A stretch of DNA of 64,000 nt from Astragalus membranaceus (taxonomy: Eukaryota; Streptophyta; Magnoliopsida; Fabales; Fabaceae). The stretch spans positions 125,430,182 to 125,494,181 of the forward strand of contig CM076846.1 of the NCBI GenBank assembly GCA_039519185.1, in the 5' to 3' direction. The position numbers were made by a program, and so were the translations under genes. Shown here piece by piece: positions 45,036-57,125 of the stretch. Below the pieces are notes generated by a model that worked only from the letters and a program-made list of their open reading frames with translations, was not told where the DNA came from and did no database searches. Numbering within the stretch: position 1 is the first letter of the stretch; each line of letters begins with the position of its first letter.

Positions 45036-46664
45036 TCAATGTCCAGCGGGGGTGACCGCTAGCTGCTGGGGGTACTGCTGGTTTGGCTGGATCAGGGGTG
45101 ACTGATGTTGGGGCTGCTGGTATGGTTGGCGGGGTGACTGATGCTGCTGCTGGTATGGCTGGAATGGCACATACTGCGGGGGATATTGGGGTGCATACGA
45201 CTGGGGATACTGGGGTGCATACTGCTGCTGTGGCGACGACGGGTAGGATGCTGATGAGGATGGCCTCGAGTGCTGAGACATCATCTGATCCTGCAATAAC
45301 TTAAAGCGCTCCTCCATGCGCTCCTCAGCTACCCTAGCCTGCTCCCGAAGCGCCTGCATTTCCCGATCACTTCGATCCCGAAGCGCCTGGATTTCCCGAT
45401 AACTTTGATCCCGAAGCGCCTGCATTTCCCGATCACTTTGCTCCTGCCGCTCGACAATCTGACGCTGAGCCTCGCTCAGTTGCTGCGTCAATTGCCTAAC
45501 ATCATTCAACTCACCAGCATTGGGAACATAATTGCGACCAGTCGAGGATCCAGAATGTGAATCTGATAGACTCGGAATAATGCCTGTTCGAAAAGGAGCC
45601 GGTCCAATACCACCTGATCCTACCAGACGATTAGTCTTTTGGGGACCAACTGCTCTCTCCCAAACATCACGAGCTACTCTAGCCTCCTCCACTGGATCGA
45701 CAGCTGCCCCACTGCTCTGTTGTGACTGATGGTACTCAGCCATCCCACCCTCGAAGCTCTCCTGAAAAAATAACCCAACAAATAAATAACTAATTATTAA
45801 TATAAATAATAAACATTAATTAATATATAATTGTAAAAGTAGTTTTACCTGAATACGCCTCGCCCGATCTGTAACGTACTCACCAGTCTCCTCCACCATA
45901 TGCATGTGGCAATGCAACTCAGGCAAAGTGATTGGCCTTTGTTCCCTCTCCACCTATATATGTACATATATATATATATATTATTAATTAAATACACATA
46001 TTGAAAATGACTAGTTAATTATTATAAATAATTAATTAATTAATTAATCAAGTAATAAAGTAATAAATTTACCAAACGCATGTAATGCGTTGCAGTATTA
46101 ACACTCCCCCCCGTGTGTGTGCAGCCACCTTTTTTAGAAACACAGTTCTTCTTGGCTTTCTCACAATAATTCTTAAATGCTTGATCTGTCTCCCAATACT
46201 CATTAAACTCAGCCCAAGTTGAGTCTCCCATATAAGATGGCTTCGTACCCGTATTGCGCGCCCTCCGCATCAATTCAGAATAGCGATGAGAACATCTCTT
46301 ATGGAACACTCTCTCAACTGCGGCTTGCTCCCCTGGATACCATGTACATTTTTCCTATTTAAGAAATTTACAATAATGTTGTTAATTATAAGGCAATAAT
46401 TAATTAATCAAGTCAATAAGATAATACACCAAATTAATTATTTCGTAGAATAACTTACCAAAAATGATCTTAACATCTTCTTATTTGCATCCTTATCTTT
46501 TCTAACTTCCGTCCAGTTCTTCCAGCTCTTGGTAAAATTCTCCTTGATTGTTTTTGTGATGGCGGTAGCTGAAGCCTTCGAAGGAATAAAACTGCATTAA
46601 AAAAGATGAATTTTGTTACACCAAATATAAGTTATATATAAATGGCAACAAAAATAAATTAATA

Positions 46665-46714
<50 letters not shown>

Positions 46715-47059
46715 TTACGAATCGCCAACAATCTGCAATATGATACGCCCATCAGGTGTAACCCTAATCACATCAGTCCCATCAATGAATGTGCGTACCC
46801 CATCCGCATCAACATGTGTCGGGGATAAGCCCTCCGTACCAACAGGAATCGATGGGCCCCCTGCAGTACTAGTACTAGCACCATCCTCAGACACAGGTGG
46901 TGGCAAATATCCGCCAGTAGTAACAACAACACGCGTAGGCTGAACACGGCGCCCTAGGCGAGTAGATGTCTTCCGCCTGCTAGTGCTGGCGGCATCGGGA
47001 GGTGGAGGAGGAACATATGCGTCGTCATGATCGGATCCTGAGTCATCATGAGATGCCAT
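45036..47059 (-). CDS. TNPA-like Transposase_24 protein of CACTA-3, five exons, intact
   Basis: Exons on the minus strand: 47059-46719, 46591-46459, 46354-46073, 45953-45849, 45761-45036. All four introns have GT...AG borders, and exon lengths sum to 1587 nt, one open frame of 528 codons plus stop. The start is MASHDDSGSDHDDAYV, acidic and Pro-rich. The central domain (FTKSWKNWTEVRKDK, HKRCSHRYSELMRRAR, WAEFNEYWETDQAFKNYC, GGSVNTATHYMRL) matches the Ptta/En/Spm Transposase_24 family. A coiled coil with repeated 'SDREMQALRDQ'-type units follows, then a Gln/Pro/Tyr-rich tail. Such proteins bind subterminal motifs and help TNP2 cut. An (AT)n tract (46666-46711) lies in intron 1. Confidence 0.88.
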
Positions 47060-47274
47060 ATCTGTATCTAGACATATACATTTAAACAAACAAACATCAT
47101 ATACTAAACAAGGTTAACATAAACATATACAAAACTCATTAAAATAAATAATTTGAATCCCATTCATTCTCAAACAAATAACATCCTTCAATATTAAAAA
47201 TAACATCGTTCATTAAAAATAGAATTGTTGAAACATAAATTACATCCTTATATAATTGATTGAAACATAAATAA

Positions 47275-50200
47275 CTAATTTGATTCCCATTCATTCTCAA
47301 AATCATCATCATCGGAGGAGTGAATTCTTGATACACCAATGTGGTCTGTTGCATCTTCACCATCAACATCTTCGTCATCAACAACTTCATCGCCGGTGTT
47401 TGGCTCATCACATAAACGAACAATGGGTTCAACTTGAATCACTTCATTTACATTAGACATCTCTTCCATTTGATATGGCATATCTTCCAGTGTGTCATCA
47501 TTTGTCTGATCAATGCCACCTCTTGGTTTTGTTTTAATTGCGACACACCAACCACGCCTATCAGTCCGCATTGATGGATAAGGGACATAATAGACTTGTC
47601 TCACATTTTGTGCAATGACGAACGGATCATACGGTCGATATCTACCATTCATTTTAATGTCCACTGTAGTTGACTTTGGATTCACCTTTGTTCCTCGAGC
47701 AGCGGATCAAACCAATTACAATAAAAAACCACTACCTTTGGACTAAAATCTAGATGGGGGTACTGAAGTTCATATATGTGTTGAACCACACCATAAAAAT
47801 CATCTTCACCTCCTCCAGTGACCCCCTTCATGCACACTCCACTATTGACTGTCTCTCTGCCCTGTGTCCATTCATTGGTGTGAAATTTGTATCCATTGAC
47901 AAAGTATGTGTGCCATTCTTTAACACATCTTCGAGGACCGTCTGATATGTTCCTCAAGTGTTGGTTGGTAGGATTTGGCGGGAGGGAATACACATATTGA
48001 CTAAACCACATTGGAAAATGCGCATGAATATGAGCAGAAGATTGGTCTTCACGTACTGCCTCTGATGACAAGAACTCCCTAAAAAGAAATAATTTAATTG
48101 TTACACACTTGTCTACTTTATATTAACTGATTAAGATCGATTGTTAATGTTGAGGAACGTACTCAATAAATGGTTGCACCTCAGTACAGTTTATCAACAC
48201 ATGAACATGTGCTGAACTTAACTCTTCATCTGTTAGCCAGTGAGTTGACTCCTTCCCAGATGGACGACCGGGTAGACAAAAGACAGACAAAGCCAAAGGA
48301 TGTCTAGGCCATTCAGTATCCACTTCATTTCGACTGCTTCCAGGAGCAAACTGATTCTTGAAATAATGAGAACAAAAATGTGTTGTTTCACGGTGTAAGT
48401 AAGAAGAACATATCGATCCTTCAACTCTAGCTTTGTTTTTCACCGATCTTTTTGAATCACCCATGAACCTAGAGAATATGATATTAATATAATAGTCATA
48501 TATTTTAATTTAAACTTGTTTCTTATATTATAAAAATTAGCTGACCTTTCAAACGGATACATCCATCTGTATTGGACAGGTCCGCCAAGTTTAGCTTCAT
48601 ATGCGAGATGCACCGGTAGATGCTCCATAGAATCAAAGAAACCAGGCGGAAATACTCTCTCCAACTTGCATAAGATAAGTGGGATGTCTTGTTCCATTTT
48701 TGAAAGATCATCAGCTTTTAGCGTTGCAGAACACAAATTCTTAAAGTATTGACTTATTTCAATGAGCGGATTCAAAACGTGTGTTGACAACGAACTAAAA
48801 GCGATAGGAAGTAAGCACTCCATGAATACGTGACAATCATGACTCTTCATCCCATGCAACCTCCCATTATCCACATCCGCACATCTAGATAAATTGGAAG
48901 AATAACCGTCTGGCATTTTCAACTCTTTTATCCACTGATAAACTGCTTTCGCTTGTTCGGTAGATAAAGTATAATTGGCTTTGGGTTTCAAAATCCTAGT
49001 ACCTTGCTCAACCAACAACAAATCCTTTCGTCTACAGAAATGATCTATATCCTTCCTAGCTTTCTCATTGTCTTTCGTTTTGCCTTTCACGTTCATGACA
49101 GTGTTAAATATGTTGTCAAAAAAATTCTTCTCTATATGCATGACATCGAGATTGTCTCTCAATAGATTATCTTTCCAATAGGGAAGTTCCCAAAAAATAC
49201 TTTTTTTTGTCCAATTGTGCCATTGCCCATAGCTAGCCATCTGGACGAGAAACAACACCCGCTACGACTTCCACAGGAGGGATATCCCTAACACTATTCC
49301 AAACTTCCTCTGGTGTCAACTGACGAGGAGGTCCAGCTGTTTCAACATTTCCCTTGATGAACGCATATTTCTGCTTTCTAAATGGGTGATCCATAGGTAA
49401 GAACCTACGGTGCGAGTCAAACCATGAAACTTTTCCTCCGTATTTAAGACTAAAAGCCTTTGTGTCAACCATGCAAATCGGACACGCCATCTTACCATGT
49501 GTCCCCCATCCAGACAACATTCCATAGGCAGGGAAGTCATTAATGGTCCACATCAAAGCGGCCCTCATCACAAAATTTTGTTTGCGTGCCACATCATAAG
49601 TTAAAACACCATTCCACAACCTTTTTAGGTCATCAATCAAATGTTGCAAATAGATGTCAATACCAGCTGTTGGATTACTTGGCCCTGGAATAATAGAATT
49701 TAAAAACATGTATGGTTTGGACATACACATTTCTGGAGGAAGGTTGTATGGGGTAACAATAACTGGCCAACATGAATACGGTGTTGCCGAGGCTTGAATA
49801 TATGGTGTGAAACCATCAGAGCACAAACCAAGCCTAACATTGCGTGGATCACTGGCACAATCTGGATGAACACGATCAAAATGCTTCCAAGCTTCACCAT
49901 CAGATGGGTGACGTAATTCACCAGAATTATTTCTATTTTGATGGTGCCATGTCATTTTACCCGCGGTCTCCATTGAAGTAAACATCCTCTGTAGCCTTGG
50001 AATAAGAGGCAGATAGAACATTGATTTTCGTGGAACCGGTTTGCCTCTGCTCATCCCTGATCTACTGACACGATAGCGTGGTTGTCCACACAACTTGCAT
50101 TCCGACAACTCTCCATCATTTATGCCAAACTCATTGTTATAATAGAGCATGCAACCAGACACACAACAATCAATCCTTTTAGATTTTAAGCCAAGCTTCG

Positions 50201-50883
50201 ATACCACTCTTTTAGCTTCATAATAACTTTGCGGTAAACTCCCTCTAATGGGGGGTTGCATCCAACATCATTTTGGTCATATATTCCATGCACAACTCAG
50301 CAACATTAAATTGAGACTTAAGACCCAACAACCGAACACACATTGATAATTTTGAGTCTGTAGATCCTTCAAATATGGGTTTATTTGTCTCACTCAAATA
50401 CATGTAAAACCTTTGAGCTTCCTCATTTGGAACTTCGTCAGCATTTGGTTCTTCAAAATCCAAATTTACTCCAACAGCGTCAGATATCATTCCCTGATAA
50501 ACATCTAACAGTTGTATTCCCCATCCTTCAGATGTCGTAGTCGCTGGATAACTACTTGATGTGTGATCTACTACTTCAACCGGAACAATAACCGCAGGAC
50601 TTGCAGCTACTCCTGGCGCTCCTTCCCCGTGACGACTCCATGTCCAATAATTTGGCCTAAACCCATTATTGTACAAATGAAGTCTAACTTCATGTTCATT
50701 TTTTATATCTCCAAATGAACATTTCAAGCACGGACATCTAATACCGCCTTGTCGCCCAAATTCTTCATGATCAATGTACTTAGCACAAAAAATAAACTCT
50801 TCTACTCCTTCTACAAAACGTCGTTTTACACTAGATCTTCTAGGATACAATCGATCATACATCCAACTACGCTCCATTTTCAA
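47275..50883 (-). pseudogene. TNP2-type transposase of CACTA-3 (three frame changes)
   Basis: ATG at 50883 or 50877 (MERSWMYDRLYPRRSSVKRR) opens the associated domain with CPCLKC. The frame changes in a G6 run at 50251-50256, then reads the TNP2 core (FYLPLIPRLQRMF, LRHPSDGEAWKHFD, VIVTPYNLPPEMCM, MRAALMWTINDFPAYGMLSG). A 4-bp excess ('ctagcta') near 49230 shifts the frame again; HNWTKKSIFWELPYWKDNLL and LDVMHIEKNFFDN follow into DUF4218 to YPFER. An intron at 48545-48469 leads to MGDSKRSVKNKARVEGS. A second intron starts near 48160. The DUF4216 part (WHTYFVNGYKFHTNEW, then DIKMNGRYRPYDPFVIAQ) has a third shift near 47700. Length and domain order are otherwise complete. Confidence 0.9.
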
Positions 50884-52113
50884 GAACTATGTATACTACA
50901 CTACAATATAAATAAAATAAACTATCAATTACTTCATATTTTGATATATATATTTATATATTACTCATTTTATTTTGATATTTCAATAAACTATCAATTA
51001 CAAGTAACACAATTAAGTTTTTGATAATGTTATATACTAATAATTTAAACATTATAAATAATAATTCCAAATTTAATTTTAAATTTCAATTTTTATAAGA
51101 CAATATATGTTAATAAAATTTATAAGTGGACTTAATAAATAAGTTTTTTCAATATAAATTATTTTGTATTATTATTGCAAACAAAATTTGTAACAAAATT
51201 TTACTATAAATAGTGAAGTAAGTAATATTTTATTAATTACTTTAACAACTAACCGTAGTGAAGAGAAGGCTCTGGCTTGAAGCTTATCCTGAACTCAAGC
51301 AGAGAGGAAAAAGGAAGAACCCAAACAATACCTAAACAACCAACAACACAATTAGTAACAAACTCATATTATTATAAAATAATTTAAAAACGAATATAAA
51401 AAAAATTAAAAACTAAAACTATTAACTCATATCAAAAACATACCTTGAAGAAATTTCTCAATGAGAGGAGAAGACAATTCGTAGGGAGGAAGTGCTACAC
51501 TTCAAAAAGAGATTTAGTAGAGAAGGAGAGAATTTGGAGAGAGTAAAAGAGAAATTTTAAGAAGAGAATGAGAGGATTGTTAGAAGTGTGAATAATGAGA
51601 AGTGGGGAAGGGATATATATAGGAAAACGGAGCCAACGGTCAAAAGGAAATATCCGCCGCAAAGGCCCTTTGCGGCGGATTTTTGGTCTTTGCGGCGGAT
51701 TAGGGGTTTGCGAAGTCAAACGGTCAAAAGGCAAGATCCACCGGAAACGGTAGTTACCGGCGGATTTATGGGATTTGCGGCGGATTAGGGGATTTGCGGC
51801 GGATGAAGGGGGAATTGCGGCGGTTTCTGAAATTCAAAATTGTCAAATATCCACCGGAAATAACCTTACCGGCGGATTGTTAAAATCTCGTAAAATTTTA
51901 ACAATTTTTGTAATATTGATCCGCAGCAATTTTTATTAAATCCGCCGCAAAAACCAAGTCGAATATTGATCCGCCGCAAACGACAATTATTCCGCCGGTA
52001 ACGTTGCGGCGGATCCATATCCGCCGTAAATGCCTAGAAACCGCCGGAAAATTTGCGGCGGATCCATATCCGCCGGAAAGTCCTGGCCGGAAAAATCAAA
52101 TATTCTTGTAGTG
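50884..52113 (-). other. CACTA-3 5' flank and right TIR
   Basis: 50884-51640 is A/T-rich and noncoding, the presumed promoter/leader of the transposase, with a 'gaagagaaggctctggcttgaag' GA-rich patch near 51255. From 51640 to 52113 'gcggcggatt'/'tccgccggaaa' subterminal motifs are dense and end in TTCTTGTAGTG. Confidence 0.8.
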
Positions 52114-54976
52114 ATTGAACAATAGAGCTGCCACTAATATTGTTCACTCTGAACTCCCTATGAAGAGGCAGTTAAGGTCTACCGTTGGTGGAAATCAAAG
52201 TCAAGGGACAACGGTTGGAGAACAATCCTTGAAAAAGAAAAAGTACATCACAAAGTGTCCATCAATGTCAATTGGTGAATTTATTGAAAAAAATCAGCAA
52301 CCACACCAAGTGGAGGAATCAGAAGAAGAAGAAAATGATCAAGAACAAGGAATTGAGGGAGATATCAACTATGGAAGTGAGGAAGTTGGGGAATTTAATG
52401 AAAATACAAGTAAAGGTATATCAATTTCTGTGTTGACTAGTATTTTTACTAATGGCTATGTTTAGGTATCTTTTTACTCTTATTTTTACTAATTTCTGTA
52501 TTGACTCATTTGTGTTTTAATTAGGGGAAGCATCTAAAAGAACTCGAGGGAAAACATTATGTGTGAAAATTCATACACGTTCAGCTAATGATACAGAAGA
52601 GATTATCTTGAATGAACTAGGACAACCCATTGGGCCAAATGCAAGCATACTTTCCGAATTCAGTAATTTTTTGGGAACCATTGCAAGGAGTTCAGATTTT
52701 TGCCCTCTTATTTACACCAATTGGAAGGCTGTACCGGATAAAGATAAGAAGATATGGGCTTATGTCAATGTAATATAACTTATCTAGTTCTATTTGTGTG
52801 TTTAGTTTACTTTAATAAATTAGAGCTTTCTAATTAAGCTTCTTTTTTGTAGGAAAAATACAATGTACCTGAGAAAGGAAAAAAGGTCGTGTATACTATT
52901 ATAGATGAGGCATGGAGGCGATATAAGTGTACTATTAGAAAGAAGCATTTTACCAAATATAAAACCTTGCATGAGCGGTTGAAAAATCGTCCCGATGACA
53001 TACCGGAGGAACATTTTAAAGCATTGATGGTATATTGGAGCCTTCCGGCCGTTCAAGTAAGAAATAATGATATTTGTGTTTTTTATTACATTCATTTCTC
53101 AAATTTACTAAATTGCAATGTCCATTACTTAGGAAACATGCCAGCAAAATGCTCAAAATATAACTCAACAAAAATGCAGACATCGAGCTGGTCCTGTAAG
53201 CTTTGCTCGCATAAGGGAGACAATGGTAAATCAATAATTCAGATTTTGACTTGTTTCTACTTTCTACACGTGGTTCTGTTTTAGACCTTACCTTTGCTAT
53301 TGTGTTAATGAGCTTATTATCTTGGTAGTGTGCATGTAGTGAGGATGGAGAGCCTCCTTCTCAACTTAAGTTGTTCATCGAAACACGCCAAAGTAAAGCA
53401 ATTGAACGAAGAAACAAATGATACAATTGTAAGTTTTTTTTAATGAATTTATCATTTCAAATATAATAATGTATATCTTTAACTGTGATTGCTTTTTAAA
53501 TATGGTAGATAAAACTTCAAGACTTCGTGAGTTCTGGTCATTCTCCTTCGAAAGCCTTTCAAAAGGTGGTTGGTAAAGAAAAACATGGGAGAGTACGTAC
53601 CCATGGAAGAGCGGTAACAACTACTATGTTGAAGAGAAATGAAGAAGTTGCACAAATGAAGAGAGCACATGCAAATGAGATGGAACAACTAAGAAAAGAA
53701 CATGCCGATAAGATGAATGAACTTGAAGAGAAACTACAAGAGAATCAGAAAGGCATGGAGAAAAAGTTTCAGCTTCTAGTACAGATCGTATTAGCTCAAA
53801 ATAACTCAGGGTTGAATGTGGAGGCTTTGGCAGCTATGTTTTCAACTCCGCCTGATGCTACTAGTGCTCGACGTTCTTCGACATCAACACATGCCCCGGA
53901 AGCTCTTAGAGTAAGTATCTAACACCAGCTGTTTTTATAACATCACTATGCTTGGAATTTTAGAATTTTTAGCTAAATTGTGTTATAATTGTTGACAGAC
54001 CTTGATTTGCATTTTCTTTGTGAGATTATTTCTGATGCTTTGAGGGCAGAGTCAAGAAATTGACATTCCACAAATATTACCTTGCATGGCTCTAGTTGTT
54101 CCAATCAGTGTTTTAAATAGCGCGCAATAGCGGCGGGGCGGAGCGGCGGCTAGCCGCTATGGGAATGGCATCGCGTCCCAGTTTTGCATAGCGGCTGTCG
54201 CGGAAGTGAGAGCAGCGCTATTCATGGTCGTGCGAAGACAAAACGTTGCGTTTTTCATCTGGTAGGTTGAAGACACAACTGAAATTACCAAATGACCCTT
54301 ATAATTTAAAACGTTAGATGTTTTTTAAGGGTATTTTAAATTCAGCTTGCTGCTGTGCTTCTGCTCCTTCAAAATCAATTCCAATGCTTTTCCTAAATTT
54401 AAAATACTGTATAGTTTCATTTTAAAGTAGTTTTTGATTCCACCCCTGTTTTATTTAAATATTGTTCTGTGATTTTCAGTTTAAACACTATTCTATGATT
54501 CACCCTATATTTGTGTTTGAAATGTTAAATAGCGGCCATCCCGCTTTCCGCTATACCGCTATAGTGTTTTTTGAGCCGGTCGCTACGCTCCGCTATCCGG
54601 GATTTAAAACACTGGTTCCAATATCAGTGCCAATGTTGTTGCATATAATTTGGTGTTCATTTGATATACTTGTAGCTTTATGAATGTGATAGTGTGGTAT
54701 CTAGTGGTTTAGTTTCTAGTTCATTTGAGTCAATGATTTTCTCCGAACATAATTAAGTATGGCAATTATGACTGTTGGTCTCTTCTGATGGTTGAGAAAT
54801 TTCCTGGCAGTTTCATTCGCAACTTAGAACTCGTATTTCCTTTTTACTTTTATTTAAGTTTCCTTTTATAGAGTATTGTATATTGCATTAATCGAATTTT
54901 GTTACTTTTGTAGGAAAATAATGAAGGCATAGATCTTGGTCTTGATGGCTTGGATGATGAAGACTTTGTGTGTTGA
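52114..54976 (+). pseudogene. TNPA-like gene of CACTA-1, rest of exon 2 to exon 8
   Basis: Exon 2 continues to 52415 (acidic EESEEEENDQEQ segment). Further exons: 52525-52769, 52853-53056, 53133-53225, 53329-53428, 53509-53910, 54914-54976, all with GT...AG introns. Exons 3-5 encode the Transposase_24 domain (KIHTRSANDTEEIILNELGQ, YTIIDEAWRRYKCTIRKKHF, RHRAGPVSFARIRE). Exon 6 (GEPPSQLKLFIETR) is 100 nt and contains a one-base frame change near 53390. Exon 7 carries the coiled coil (MLKRNEEVAQMKRAHANEME). The last exon ends DEDFVC at TGA 54974-54976. Intron 7 contains a hAT MITE. Apart from exon 6 and the CACTA-3 insertion the frame is well preserved. Confidence 0.85.
54106..54614. mobile_element. 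hAT-type MITE, 509 bp, in intron of CACTA-1 partner gene
   Basis: Termini CAGTGTTTTAAATAGCG and CGGGATTTAAAACACTG are inverted repeats, flanked by the perfect 8-bp duplication GTTCCAAT (54098-54105, 54615-54622), as expected for hAT transposons. Internal 'tagcggc' words recur. No coding capacity. Confidence 0.93.
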
Positions 54977-55692
54977 AGACTTGACAAGTTTTATTTTGGA
55001 AATAGAACATGTTTTTTGCAATATAACTTTTGTAATTTTTTTGTACTTATTGAAGTAACAAATTATATATGCTCAGATACATTAATTATGTCCTTGAAGT
55101 AGCAATATAATGATACATTATGTCTGTTAATTTTGACGTTAATTTTTCCCTTGAAATGATTATATTAAGAAGTTTGTGATGCGATTAAGAAGCTTGGATG
55201 AAGAACACAATAGTTTTTTGCGTTTGTCAGTAATAGCAAAGGGATGATGAAACAGGGAATGGTTTCTACGTGTTGCCATACATGGCAGCGGTTCTAAATT
55301 GTTGCCACAGTTGGAGACAGTTTACGACCGTTGCCATGTATGGCAACGGTTTCAACGTGTTGCCATACCTGGCAACGGTTCTAAATTGTTGCCACAGATG
55401 GAGACTGTTTAGGACCGTTGCCATTTATGGCAACGGTTTCAACGTGTTGCCATACCTGGCAACGGTTTTCGACCGTTGCCATAGCGTGGAAACCAAAACC
55501 GCTGCGTTCCAACTGGCAGTGGCAACGGTTTTCAGCTTGCGTTGCCTTTGGGGACAAATAACCGTTGCCTATAGCTAAGGCAACGGCCGCAGGAACAACG
55601 GTTTGAAAACCGTTGCCGTATCTTTTGGCAAAGGTTTTATGGCTTTTTGGAACGTTTTTCGAGCGTTGCCATAGGGTCTAAATGTTGTAGTG
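54977..55692 (+). repeat. CACTA-1 right subterminal repeats and TIR
   Basis: About 200 bp of noncoding 3' flank is followed from about 55250 by an array of 'gttgccatacctggcaacggtt' type motifs in both orientations, ending GGTCTAAATGTTGTAGTG. These mirror the left subterminal zone. Confidence 0.92.
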
Positions 55693-55893
55693 AATTAATC
55701 GAAAGTACGATGATTTAGAAGACAGAATGATGATTTATCAATTGAAAGTACGATGATTTAAAAGACAGAACGATGATTTATCAAAAAATATACACATCAT
55801 ACGTTCGCTAATGATTTATCAATTGAAAGTACGATCAATTTTTTTAGCTTTTATCGATAATTGTTCAACTTTTTGACTCACGTGTTTCCATTC
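55693..55893. other. Intergenic with short direct repeats
   Basis: 'gaaagtacgatgattta' recurs about every 45-60 bp (about 55700, 55745, 55825). No gene seen. Confidence 0.6.
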
Positions 55894-56156
55894 TTGTTGT
55901 GGTATATATCACCATCAATTGCATCATACTTACCATGGTACTTTTGCATCAAAGTTCCACGTAATGTAAGATACAATGGATGATGAGTGTCACAAGAAAA
56001 ATGAAAAACAAAGTTCACAAATCAAATTGAGGTTAAAAGCCGGTTGTACAACACTTTGCTATTCAAATCCATAGTCAAAGCGAGCATTTTGAACATATCA
56101 CCTATGTTATAAAAAAAATGTGTGCATTTTAGACTTTAATGTTATCAAATTTATCT

Positions 56157-56246
<90 letters not shown>

Positions 56247-56562
56247 GTATGTACACACACCATACCTTTTAGAAACTAATTTACCTTATCACTCAGGATA
56301 TGCTTGAACTCCATCACCTACTTTTGTTGTGGCATATATTACTATCAATTGTATCATACTTACCATGGTACTTTTGCATCAAAGCTCCACTTAATGTAGG
56401 ATACAATGGATGATGAATGTCACAAAAAAATGAAAAACAAAGATCACAAATCAAATTCTGGTTAAAAGTAGGAATATAGAACATTTTGCTATTCAAAGCC
56501 ACAATCAAAGCGAGCATTCTGAACATATCACCTATATTGTTAAAAATTTGTGCATATTAGAC
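55894..56562. repeat. Duplicated 240-bp block, 430 bp apart, with decayed coding look
   Basis: 55894-56135 and 56324-56562 are about 85-90% identical by eye ('catacttaccatggtacttttgcatcaaag', 'caaagcgagcattttgaacatatcacctat'). On the minus strand the right copy keeps an open frame (FRMLALIVALNSKMFYIPTF, HHPLYPTLSGALMQKYHGKY); the left has stops. The spacer holds a TA/GTAT microsatellite. I do not recognise the protein; it could be an exon of a duplicated, degraded gene. Confidence 0.6.
56154..56260. repeat. (TA)n/(GTAT)n microsatellite
   Basis: About 80 bases of TA followed by five GTAT units. Confidence 0.97.
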
Positions 56563-57125
56563 AATTGTTTACGAGGAGCTTTTCTCGAATACAATTGTTT
56601 ACGTACACACCCAACAGATAGAAGCATTGAAGCACGCATGGAAGGTCAATCTTCTGTTGGTTTAGGGAATAGTTAAGCTGCACAAAATAATTTGACGAGT
56701 AACTTGAAGACAACGTGTGAGTCTTCACCCCATTAGCTACCCAAACAATCTATCTTAGAACCTGTTTGAACCTTATATCATTTTGAGTAGTTAACTCTGG
56801 AAAAAAGCCCCACGAGAACAGTACAACAAAACCACGTGAACAACAAAGACACATACGTGAACTGGTAGCAGGTAAAAACGAAAAAACAACAGAAAAAGAA
56901 AGGAAATTGTAGAAATAAACAGTGAACACAACAGAGAAGTAAACATAAACACAAAGTGGTTATGGACGGTGGTTTCATGTCCAACACGGTTCAAACTCAG
57001 GTCCAAGCGAGGTTTTGCAGTGATGTAAAAGATAGAACATAGTGAACGTGGACATAAAAACAAATGTGACTTGGATGGAAAAAACGTACAACCAGACACT
57101 TACGACTTTGACGTTGTACACGACT
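56563..57125. other. Intergenic, no gene seen
   Basis: No supported ORF on either strand; a weak repeat 'acaattgtttacg' occurs near 56560-56600. Confidence 0.6.

Larger units (their letters stand above)
44296..52113 (-). mobile_element. CACTA-3: 7.8 kb CACTA transposon nested in CACTA-1
   Basis: Ends CACTACAAGAAAAATTGGAC and ...TTCTTGTAGTG, TSD ATT (44293-44295, 52114-52116). Subterminal zones at both ends are built of 'tccgccgcaaa'/'tttgcggcgga' motifs. Two genes on the minus strand: TNP2 (50883 to 47275) and a TNPA-like gene (47059 to 45036), 215 bp apart. The partner gene looks intact; the transposase has three frame changes. It interrupts exon 2 of the CACTA-1 partner gene. Confidence 0.94.
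10468..55692 (+). mobile_element. CACTA-1: 45.2 kb nested CACTA (En/Spm) transposon, both ends present
   Basis: The left end starts CACTACAACATTTGGACCCT and the right end is its inverse with one change in the first 20 bases; similarity extends to about 31 bp with two mismatches. Both ends are flanked by the 3-bp duplication AAT (10465-10467 and 55693-55695), as expected for CACTA elements. The subterminal zones share 'ggcaacggtt' arrays. Inside, on the plus strand, lie a TNP2-type transposase and a TNPA-like gene. Removing the five inserted elements with their TSDs leaves about 10.8 kb, a normal size for an autonomous CACTA. Both genes are broken, so this copy is inactive on its own. Confidence 0.93.

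Noticed and set aside
45083..45304. Gly/Ala-rich plus-strand ORF
   Set aside because: Antisense shadow of the Gln/Pro-rich exon 5 of the CACTA-3 partner gene.
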